Positions 45,846 through 53,769 of a stretch of 64,000 nucleotides of DNA are shown in pieces. Position 1 is the first letter of the stretch. Each line of letters begins with the position of its first letter. The notes under the pieces were generated by a model. The model made no database searches and was not told where the DNA came from. It was given only the letters and a program-made list of their open reading frames with translations. The DNA is taken from positions 1 to 64,000 of the forward strand of contig CALLVX010000142.1 in assembly GCA_938010765.1 (NCBI GenBank). Reading direction: 5' to 3'. Origin of the DNA: an uncultured Flavobacteriaceae bacterium (lineage in GTDB: Bacteria > Bacteroidota > Bacteroidia > Flavobacteriales > Flavobacteriaceae). The translations under genes were made by a program, and so were the position numbers.

Positions 45846-47627
45846 ATGCTAAAAAGAGATATTTCCAAAGCACGTTCAAATGCGAACACCTCTGGTGCAA
45901 TTTGTTTTCAACTTCTTTTTCTTTATTCACTCTTCACTTCATTCTTGGTTTTTGGTCAAAGCCGGGCGAAAATGACCAATGATCAGATCGATAGTTTAAT
46001 CATAGCGGAGAAGCCAACCTATCAAAACAATAAAGCCTACGGTTTGGAAAATTATAAAATTATTTTGAACAATGCCATCTCCAATGGGTATACCAAGGGA
46101 ACCGTCTATTCTTATTTTCACTTAGCAGGTTATTACCAAAAAAATGATTTCCAACTTGACAGTGCATTGTATTATTACGATCAAGCAATCCTGTTAATCA
46201 ATAAGACCGGTATTGCAAAAAAAAATATTTTAACGGGTTCACATTCCAATAAGGGCATTTTACTTGCCGAATCTGGCATGGATTTCCTTTCCCTAGCATC
46301 TTTTGAAAAAGCCTACAAAGCGGCATTGGAAGAAGGGGACTACTATAATATTTTACTTGTCAAGACCAACCTTGCCGAGCTCAATAGGGTTTTACAGAAC
46401 AACGAAAAGGCAATTGGTATGGCCAACGAACTGCTCAGCGATCCCGAAACCGAGAAAGATGAATTGGGAAAAGCGATATTGAACGGTATCATTGGTGCCA
46501 GTCTAGTTCAGTCGCAAAAACCCAAACAAGGTCTCTCGTTTCTCAAAATTTCGGATTCTATTGAGCGTAATGCAGGTGTAAGTACGAATGTCCGAATTGA
46601 TACCCATACTTGGATAGCACAAGCTTATCTAGATATGGAAAATCTGGACAGCGCCATTAGCACATGCGAAAATATACTTGCCGAATTTCCCGATTATCAG
46701 GGCAAGGTAAAGCAGACCTATCTAATCTTCGGTAAGGCCTTGTTGAAAAAAGGACAAACGGCCCTGGGGATACAAACCCTGGAAAAGGCACTCAAAAAGA
46801 CGGGCTCCAAGAAAAACCACATTGCCATATTGGAAACCTTGGCCAATTCATACCTCTCACAGAACGAACTTCGAAAATCACAGCCCCTCTTCACCAAGGC
46901 GACCAAATTACGAGACAGTATTCAAACCTCCCGGGCTAAACAGTTTTCCAAATACTCTTCCATCTCCTACAATTTATTGGAAACACAGTTTAAAAATGAC
47001 AACCTCGCACATAAAAATGAGGTTTTGGAGGCCAAGGCCATTAAAAGGGAGTACCTGTTGGGTGTTTTGATATTGTCCATTACAGTAATACTACTATCCA
47101 TCCTTGGGTATGTTCTTTGGAAAAAATATTATCTAGGAAAAAAGACCATTCAAAGTTTAAAGGCAAATGAAAAGGCGATACTGGAAGCGCAGATAAAACT
47201 TCGGGAAGATGAACTGAGTGCGACCATGGTTCATTTTAGCAAAAACATGAAAACTATTAAAACGATTGTAAAAGATCTGGATGCCAGCTTGGCAAAAAAA
47301 GACTATGGTGCTTTACAAATAGTAAAAAACTCCCTACAGGAATATCAAAAATCTTCTTCGACCGCCTCTTTGCTGACCGATCGGATCGAGTCGCAGTACC
47401 CGGGAATATCTATGCAACTTCGCGAGCTATATCCCAATTTCTCCCCCAATGATATTAAGCATTGTCTTATGATCAAACTTGGGCTGAGCTTAAAGGAAAC
47501 TGCCCAATTGTTCAATATTACCATCGCGGCCGTAAAATCGGCCAGGGGAAGGATGCGAAAAAAGATGGACTTGGATCCCGACATTTCCTTGAAGCAACAT
47601 TTGAGCTTCATTGCAAAATCGGCCTAG
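45846..47627 (+). CDS. Unit 5 receptor: exported TPR sensor, membrane helix, LuxR-type HTH
   Basis: The 593-residue product has an export signal ending at FLVFGQSRA, a TPR-like sensor, a membrane helix at about 402-424 (YLLGVLILSITVILLSILGY), a coiled coil, and the HTH at about 547-573. The sensor block THTWIAQAYLDMENLDSA with AEFPDYQG is nearly identical to unit 8, while the first 180 residues differ. It is the only intact receptor without a divergent peptide gene; a dispersed repeat lies in its 5' region. Confidence 0.88.
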   Translation: MLKRDISKARSNANTSGAICFQLLFLYSLFTSFLVFGQSRAKMTNDQIDSLIIAEKPTYQNNKAYGLENYKIILNNAISNGYTKGTVYSYFHLAGYYQKNDFQLDSALYYYDQAILLINKTGIAKKNILTGSHSNKGILLAESGMDFLSLASFEKAYKAALEEGDYYNILLVKTNLAELNRVLQNNEKAIGMANELLSDPETEKDELGKAILNGIIGASLVQSQKPKQGLSFLKISDSIERNAGVSTNVRIDTHTWIAQAYLDMENLDSAISTCENILAEFPDYQGKVKQTYLIFGKALLKKGQTALGIQTLEKALKKTGSKKNHIAILETLANSYLSQNELRKSQPLFTKATKLRDSIQTSRAKQFSKYSSISYNLLETQFKNDNLAHKNEVLEAKAIKREYLLGVLILSITVILLSILGYVLWKKYYLGKKTIQSLKANEKAILEAQIKLREDELSATMVHFSKNMKTIKTIVKDLDASLAKKDYGALQIVKNSLQEYQKSSSTASLLTDRIESQYPGISMQLRELYPNFSPNDIKHCLMIKLGLSLKETAQLFNITIAAVKSARGRMRKKMDLDPDISLKQHLSFIAKSA

Positions 47628-47672
47628 AAAAGATATTACCAATAATGATCGGGTCTGCTCAATAGTACTATT

Positions 47673-47810
47673 TCAACACAAAAAAACATATCCAGTTCAG
47701 CATACTGCATATAGTATTCCCAGTAAAAAGAAAGTTGCTGCGTTGTCGGCCCGATTTTGATATCTCCAGGTCAGCCCATAGTTTTCGTTGCTTTGATCTT
47801 TATCTTACAT
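47673..47810 (-). pseudogene. P6: broken copy of the array membrane peptide
   Basis: The locus has exactly the paralogue length (138 bp) and keeps DKDQSNENYG and FFLLGILYAVC, but codon 2 is TAA (47805-47807, TTA in the others) and a TGA replaces a helix codon further on. The Cys pair is lost with it. It belongs to unit 6, whose receptor is also broken. Confidence 0.88.
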
Positions 47811-48057
47811 CCTGTGAAAATTAAATTTTTAAAAATCTGTACTGATTCTACTTCCTTTGGCCTACCCAGTTACAATTCGTTGGCCAATTGTTATAAGGAA
47901 ACGAACAGGGCTTAAATAAATTCCTCGGGGCTTCCTTAAAGTTTCCAATCTTTATTTTAAGTTACTATAGGAGAACTAATCTACAGGTCGAACTTTACCC
48001 TAGTAAACTCTTTTCAAAATTACCGCTTGCAAAATAGAATTTTAAACTTCCATAAAA
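47811..48057. other. Unit 6 truncated control interval
   Basis: The peptide-proximal half of the conserved interval is present (for example CCAATTGTTATAAGGAAACG), but sequence breaks off near 48055 and joins directly to codons from the middle of the receptor's first TPR segment. Both GGTATGCA-type sites and the receptor start are gone. No gene seen. Confidence 0.6.
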
Positions 48058-49528
48058 CTTGATAGTGCAATGTACTTCTATGATCAAACCATTCTCTTGG
48101 CGGAAAAGAGTGGTAAAGAAAAAAATATATTGGGCATGGTACATGGCAACAAAGCCATTATTCTCTCGGAATCTGGCATGGACTTCCTGTCGCTTTCATC
48201 ATTCGAAAAAGCATATGAAGCATTCTTAGCAGTTGAAAATAAAAGTAACATTGCACTTTGCGGACTTAACCTTGCCGAGCTTAACAAGGAATTAAAGAAT
48301 TATGATGAGGCAATTAATTTGGCTATGGAAATACTCAAAGATACAGTCACTTTGGCTGATGAAACTGGAAAAGCTAACGCAAACAGTATAATAGGAGCTA
48401 GCCTCATAAAAGCCGGAAATCCCGAAAAATCACTCCCATTCCTTGAAATTGCAGACTCGCTTGGTAGAAGTAAAAATACGGAAGATCATGTGACGATCAA
48501 TGAGCGGACATGGATGGCACATGCCTATCTGGATCTTGGAAATCCTAAAAGAGCCATTCGAATCGGTGAAAATATAAAAAAGGAGTTTCCCAATTTCCAG
48601 GGCAGTGTAATGTTAGTAGACCTGATTCTTGGAAAGGCACTATTGCAGGAAGGACAAATAAAAAGAGCGATACGGGTATTGGAAGGGGGCCTCGCACGGA
48701 CGGGAACCAAGGATGACCAAATAGCTATTATAGAAACCTTGGGACATACCCATCTGTCCCAGAACATGGCTCAAAAGTCCTAATCGCTTTTCAACGAGGC
48801 GATTAGACTAAGGGACAGTATACAGGATTCAAGGGCAAAACGATTTTCGCGCTACTCCTCCATTTCTTATAATTTATTGGAGACACAGTATAAAAATGAC
48901 AATCTGGCTTATACAAATGAAACGCTCGAGGCGAAGGCCGCCGAAAGGGAATACCTTCTGGGGGTTTTGGTTTTGTCTATTACGGCCATATTATTGTCGA
49001 TCCTTGGATATATCCTTTGGAAAAAATACCATACCGGAAAAAAGACCATTATAAGTTTAAGGACAAATGAAAAAGCAATTCTTGAAGCGCAGATAAAACT
49101 TCGGGAAGATGAACTCAGCGCCACTATGGTACATTTTACCAAAAATATGAAAACTATAAAAACTATTTCAAAGGACCTGGATACCAGCTTGGCAAAAAAA
49201 GATTACGCCGCATTGGAAATGATAAAAAAAGCGCTACAAGACTACCAAAAGTCTTCTTCGACCACCTTCTTTGTTGACCGACCGTATCGAGTCTCAATAC
49301 CCCGGAATATCAATGCAGCTTCGGGAGGCATACCCAAATTTTTCCCAAAATGATATTAAGCATTGCCTTATGATCAAACTTGGGTTGAGTTTAAAGGAAA
49401 CCGCTCAACTTTTCAATATTACCATAGCGGCCGTAAAATCGGCTAGGGGCCGAACGCGAAAAAAGATGGGGTTGGGTCCGGATGTTTCTTTGAAGCAACA
49501 TCTGAGTTTCATTGCTAATTCTGCCTAG
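48058..49528 (+). pseudogene. Unit 6 TPR-LuxR receptor, degraded
   Basis: The frame starts without signal peptide at LDSAMYFYDQTILLAEKSGK because a deletion removed the promoter and about the first 100 codons. A TAA at 48781 follows NMAQKS. The reading resumes as SLFNEAIRLRDSIQDSRAKR through the membrane helix and coiled coil, then a frameshift near 49265 (after KSSSTT) puts the HTH (LTDRIESQYPGIS and onward) in another frame. At least three lesions, so no functional receptor is expected. Confidence 0.92.
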
Positions 49529-49776
49529 AAAAGGCCAATTTCGCAACGAAACAACTACTACGCCTTCTTTCAAGTGTCGCACCTGTATCAAAGTGCAGTT
49601 GTAGTACTTTATTATTTTAAGAAACGGCCCAAACTTTCAATACCAACTTATTTGCTAAATTATAACGGGCCATGCGGAAAGATAATCGAGTTAGCGAGGG
49701 TAATAAAGCCATTTCTTTTACCTTAAATCTCATCCTATTTTCTTCTGTTCGTTGTTCAATTGTCATTTTTAAAGAA

Positions 49777-49914
49777 TTAATCAAAGAACACATATACAAT
49801 ACAGTATACTACATATAGTATCCATAATAAAAAGAAAACATACGTATAGTCAGCCGACCTTTGATATTTCTTTGTCTGTCTATAGTTTTCGTTGCTCCGA
49901 TCTTTATCTAACAT
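49777..49914 (-). CDS. P7: divergent orphan copy of the array membrane peptide
   Basis: A 45-residue peptide, MLDKDRSNENYRQTKKYQ then RSADYTYVFFLLWILYVV, with one Cys replaced by Tyr and a final YVFFD. It is the most divergent intact copy and has no receptor of its own: the next features upstream on its strand are another peptide gene (P8) and then a receptor. The frame extends to 50022, but I use the paralogue start at 49914. Confidence 0.65.
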   Translation of the reverse strand: MLDKDRSNENYRQTKKYQRSADYTYVFFLLWILYVVYCIVYVFFD

Positions 49915-50108
49915 CCTATGAAAATTACGTTTTAAAAAAACCTGTTGATACTGCTTCAATTGGCCAATAGTCAAAATAAATATTGAATACGAAGGTTTTG
50001 CTGTTCTCCCCAACTGGCACATGCGCCATGGCAGTCATTGTGGGTAATCCTTAAGAATAGTGGCACTAATTCAATAGTTGGCTATAAACTAATTTACACG
50101 AACCCCGC

Positions 50109-50246
50109 CTACCCAAAAAACACATACACAATACAGCATACTACATATAGTATGCCCAATAAAAAGAAAATTGCCGCACTGTCGGCGGAGCTTTGATATT
50201 TCTCGGCCTGCCCATAATTTTCGTCACTTTGATCTTTATCTAACAT
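50109..50246 (-). CDS. P8: small single-pass membrane peptide, array unit 8
   Basis: A 45-residue peptide, MLDKDQSDENYGQAEKYQ then SSADSAAIFFLLGILYVVCC and a YVFFG end. It is divergent from the unit 8 receptor at 50726 (479 bp between). P7 lies 194 bp downstream on the same strand, so the two could be co-transcribed. Confidence 0.8.
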   Translation of the reverse strand: MLDKDQSDENYGQAEKYQSSADSAAIFFLLGILYVVCCIVYVFFG

Positions 50247-50725
50247 CCTATGAAAATTTAATTTTTAAAAATCTGTACTGATTCTACTTACTTTAGCCTA
50301 CCCAGTTATAATTCGTTGGCCAATTGTTATAAGGAAACGAATAGGGCTTAAACGCATCTGCCATATATTCCTTAAAGTTCCTAATCTTTAGTATCGATTG
50401 CTATAGAAGAGCCGATCTATAGATCGAACCTTATCCTAACAAACCTTTTTCAAATTTACGGCTCGCTAAATAGAATTATCAACTTTCGAGGTGCTCAAAA
50501 GGTATGCAGCCAATTTTTTTTTTGAAGACCTATTAGGTCATTTCAAAAAAGAAACGGTTTTTAAGGAAATAGGATCTTAATCCAATTATATCGGGGGTTT
50601 CGGCAGAAAAAAAGGAAGGTAAAAATTAAGATTTAGACACATATGCATACTAAAAGCATCCCTAAAAATGATTTAATCAAGGCTTCATTTCCTTAACTTA
50701 GCATTGATAGTTAATCTTAAAATCA
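50247..50725. promoter_or_regulatory. Unit 8 divergent control interval
   Basis: Inverted sites GGTATGCA (50501-50508) and TGCATACT (50644-50651) are 143 bp apart, the second 74 bp before the receptor ATG. A long T-run followed by GAAGACC comes after the first site. The peptide-proximal block CCAATTGTTATAAGGAAACG is present. No gene seen. Confidence 0.6.
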
Positions 50726-52504
50726 ATGCTAAAAAAATACTTTTATCCAATATTTTCAAGCATGAAAGCAACTAACACAATTTGCTTTCAACTTGTATCT
50801 CTGCTATCACTTACTAGTTCATTTTTAGTTTTGGGACAAAGCCCCACCATGACTAATGATCAGATCGATAGTTTAATCAGAGTTACCAACCCATCCTACA
50901 ATAATGACAATTCATATACTGCGGAGCATTATAAAAATATCCTGAATAATTCTATTGCAAACGATTATACCAAAGGAATCATAAATTCTTACTTTTGTTT
51001 GGGCCGCTATTACCATTTTAAAAATATACAGGTCGATAGCGCTTTGTATTTTTATGACCGAACGACCCTTTTTATAGAAAAAAATGGCGCAAAAGAAAAA
51101 GAAGTATTAGCAATAGCCCATGGGCATAAGGCCATTCTACTTTCTGAGTCAGGAATGGCATTTCTTTCCCTAGCATCTTTTGAAAAAGCGTATAAAACCT
51201 TTTTGGAGATTGGGAATAAAGCTCATATCGCCACTGCCATATTAAACCTTGCCGAGCTTAATCGTGTCTTAGGTAATAATAAAACGGCAATTAGCCTCGC
51301 TACCGAGATGCTAGAAGACACTTCCGATTTGGATGAATATGACAAATCTATACTAAATGGTATTATCGGCACCAGTTTAATACAAGACAAAAAACCGGAA
51401 CAGGCACTTACCTTTCTTAAAATTTCCGACTCTATTTATCAGGAACACAATTTAAAATATGAATCGCTGTTCATTGAAACCCATACTTGGATAGCACAAG
51501 CTTATCTGGATATGGAAAATCTGGACAGTGCCATTCACACATGCGAAAATATGCTTGCCGAATTTCCCGATTATCAGGGTAATTTAAAGTTGGTCCATCT
51601 AATCCTCGGCAAGGCCCTGTTTAAAAACGGGCAAACAGCCCTGGCGATACAAACTTTGGAAAAGGCGCTCAAATCAAAGGGAACCCAAAAGGATCAAATA
51701 GCCATTTTAGAAACCCTGGCCAATTCATATCTATCCAGGAAGAGCATTCAAAAGGCCCAACCCTTGCTTTCAGAGTCGATAAGATTACGTGATAGCATTC
51801 AGGATGCCAGAGCGAAACACTTCTCTCGCTACTCTTCCATTTCCTATAATTTATTGGAAACACAATTTAAAAATGATAACCTCGCACATAAAAATGAGGT
51901 TTTGGAGGCCAAGGCCATTGAAAGGGAGTACCTGTTGGGTGTTTTGATATTGTCCATTACGGTAATACTACTATCGATCCTTGGGTATGTTCTTTGGAAA
52001 AAATACCATACCGGAAAGAAAACCATTCAAAGTTTAAAGGCAAATGAAAAGGCGATACTAGAAGCGCAGATAAAACTTAGGGAAGATGAACTGAGTGCCA
52101 CCATGGTTCATTTTACCAAAAACATGAAAACTATTAAAACGATCGTAAAGGATTTGGATAGCAGCTTGGCAAAAAAAGACTACGGTGCATTGCAAATGGT
52201 AAAAACTTCCCTTCAGGAATATCAAAAATCTTCTTCGACCGCCTCTTTGCTGACCGATCGGATCGAGTCGCAGTATCCGGGAATATCTATGCAACTTCGC
52301 GAGCTATATCCCAATTTCTCCCCCAATGATATTAAGCATTCTCTTATGATCAAACTTGGGCTTAGCTTAAAGGAAACCGCCCAACTGTTCAACATTACCA
52401 TCGCTGCCGTAAAATCGGCCAGGGGCAGGATGCGAAAAAAGATGGATCTGGATCCCGACATTTCCTTAAAGCAACATTTGAGCTTCATTGCAAAATCGGC
52501 CTAA
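50726..52504 (+). CDS. Unit 8 receptor: exported TPR sensor, membrane helix, LuxR-type HTH
   Basis: The 592-residue product has an export signal ending at FLVLGQSPT, a TPR-like sensor, a membrane helix at about 401-423, a coiled coil, and the HTH at about 545-571. It shares a sensor block with unit 5 (about residues 255-310). In the output domain it has NDIKHSLMIKLG where all the others have Cys instead of that Ser. Its 3' third is nearly identical in DNA to the unit 9 remnant, so the two are recent relatives. Confidence 0.88.
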   Translation: MLKKYFYPIFSSMKATNTICFQLVSLLSLTSSFLVLGQSPTMTNDQIDSLIRVTNPSYNNDNSYTAEHYKNILNNSIANDYTKGIINSYFCLGRYYHFKNIQVDSALYFYDRTTLFIEKNGAKEKEVLAIAHGHKAILLSESGMAFLSLASFEKAYKTFLEIGNKAHIATAILNLAELNRVLGNNKTAISLATEMLEDTSDLDEYDKSILNGIIGTSLIQDKKPEQALTFLKISDSIYQEHNLKYESLFIETHTWIAQAYLDMENLDSAIHTCENMLAEFPDYQGNLKLVHLILGKALFKNGQTALAIQTLEKALKSKGTQKDQIAILETLANSYLSRKSIQKAQPLLSESIRLRDSIQDARAKHFSRYSSISYNLLETQFKNDNLAHKNEVLEAKAIEREYLLGVLILSITVILLSILGYVLWKKYHTGKKTIQSLKANEKAILEAQIKLREDELSATMVHFTKNMKTIKTIVKDLDSSLAKKDYGALQMVKTSLQEYQKSSSTASLLTDRIESQYPGISMQLRELYPNFSPNDIKHSLMIKLGLSLKETAQLFNITIAAVKSARGRMRKKMDLDPDISLKQHLSFIAKSA

Positions 52505-52534
52505 AAAAGATCCGGTCTACTCAATAGTACTATT

Positions 52535-52672
52535 TTAACCAAAAAATACGTACACAATACAACATACTACATATAATATGCCCAATAAAAAGAAAATTGC
52601 CGCGCTGTCGGCGGAGCTTTGATATTTCTCGGTCTGCCCATAATTTTCGTTACTTTGATCTTTATCTAACAT
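52535..52672 (-). CDS. P9: small single-pass membrane peptide, array unit 9
   Basis: A 45-residue peptide, MLDKDQSNENYGQTEKYQ then SSADSAAIFFLLGILYVVCC and a YVFFG end; it differs from P8 at two positions only. It converges with the unit 8 receptor (30 bp between stops) and is divergent from the truncated unit 9 receptor. Confidence 0.8.
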   Translation of the reverse strand: MLDKDQSNENYGQTEKYQSSADSAAIFFLLGILYVVCCIVYVFFG

Positions 52673-53204
52673 CCTATGAAAATTTAATTTTTAAAAATCT
52701 GTACTGATTCTACTTCCTTTGGCCTACCCAGTTACAATTCGTTGGCCAATTGTTATAAAGAAACGAATAGGGCCTAAATACAGCTCCCATATTTTCCTTA
52801 AAGTTCCTAATCCTTAGTATCGATTGCTATAGAAGAACCGATCCATAAATTGAACCTTACCCTATAACCTCTTTTCAAATTTACGGTTCGTAAAATAGAA
52901 TTCTTAACTTCTAGGGGGCTCAAAAGGTATGCAGCCAATTTTTTTTTTGAAGACCTATTAGGTCATTTCAAAAAAGAAACTATTTTTAAGGAAAGTGCGT
53001 ATAAAGCCAATGAAATAAGGGTTTTTAATGAAAAAAAAGAGTGTTCTATTTATGAAAAGGGCACATATGCATACTAAAAGAATCCCTAAAAATGATACAA
53101 TAAAGACTTCATTTATTTAACTTAGCATTGATAGTTAATCCTAAAATCAATACCGAAAAAATATTTGTATCCATTATTTTTCAAGTCTGAAAGCTGCTAG
53201 TGGG
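52673..53204. promoter_or_regulatory. Unit 9 divergent control interval
   Basis: Inverted sites GGTATGCA (52926-52933) and TGCATACT (53068-53075) are 142 bp apart. The position matching the normal receptor ATG (53150) reads ATA here, so the interval ends with a lost start codon and about 50 bp of former coding sequence. No intact gene inside. Confidence 0.6.
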
Positions 53205-53678
53205 ATGTCTTTTCAACTGGCATACCTCATTTCTTTTTTTAATGCATTTTCAATTTTTGGCCAAACCCAAGCCACCATGGTTCATTTTACCAAAAACATG
53301 AAAACTATTAAAACGATCGTAAAGGATCTGGATAGCAGCTTGGCAAAAAAAGACTACGGTGCATTGCAAATGGTAAAAACTTCCCTTCAGGAATATCAAA
53401 AATCTTCTTCGACCGCCTCTTTGCTGACCGACCGGATCGAGTCGCAGTACCCGGGAATATCTATGCAACTTCGCGAGCTATATCCCAATTTCTCCCCCAA
53501 TGATATTAAGCATTGTCTTATGATCAAACTTGGGCTGAGCTTAAAGGAAACCGCCCAACTGATCAACATTACCACTGCGGCCGTAAAATCGGCCAGGGGC
53601 AGGATGCGAAAAAAGATGGACTTGGATCCCGACATTTCCTTGAAGCAACATTTGAGTTTCATTGCAAAATCGACCTAG
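53205..53678 (+). pseudogene. Unit 9 receptor: sensor and membrane helix deleted, HTH intact
   Basis: The 157-codon frame joins the end of a signal peptide (LISFFNAFSIFGQTQ) directly to the coiled coil and HTH (ATMVHFTKNMKTIKT and onward). A deletion of about 1.2 kb has removed the TPR sensor and the membrane helix, and the original start codon is mutated. Translation from 53205 would export a DNA-binding domain. Translation from the internal ATG at 53277 would give a cytoplasmic HTH protein of about 133 residues that could compete at the array operators. I list it as a pseudogene but that product is possible. Confidence 0.75.
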
Positions 53679-53680
53679 AA

Positions 53681-53769
53681 ACAAACTCAAGTTCAAAAAA
53701 GTAATATTGCCAAAAATAAATTCAAACACAAATATCAAACTTTACTGTTCACTGTTAATTGCCCATTAC
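53681..53769. repeat. Dispersed TTCAA / CTGTTCACTGTT intergenic repeat
   Basis: ACAAACTCAAGTTCAAAAAA and AAATTCAAACACAAATATC are followed by TTTACTGTTCACTGTTAATT. This is the clearest copy of the family also seen near 10511, 30655 and 34765, and its TTCAA part is like the hexamer satellite at 16113. It closes the receptor array on the right. Confidence 0.55.

Noticed and set aside
36000-53700. Interpretation of the array as an integron, CRISPR or prophage
   Set aside because: Repeat units are gene-sized with long conserved coding regions; there are no attC-like sites, short direct repeats with spacers, integrase or phage structural genes.
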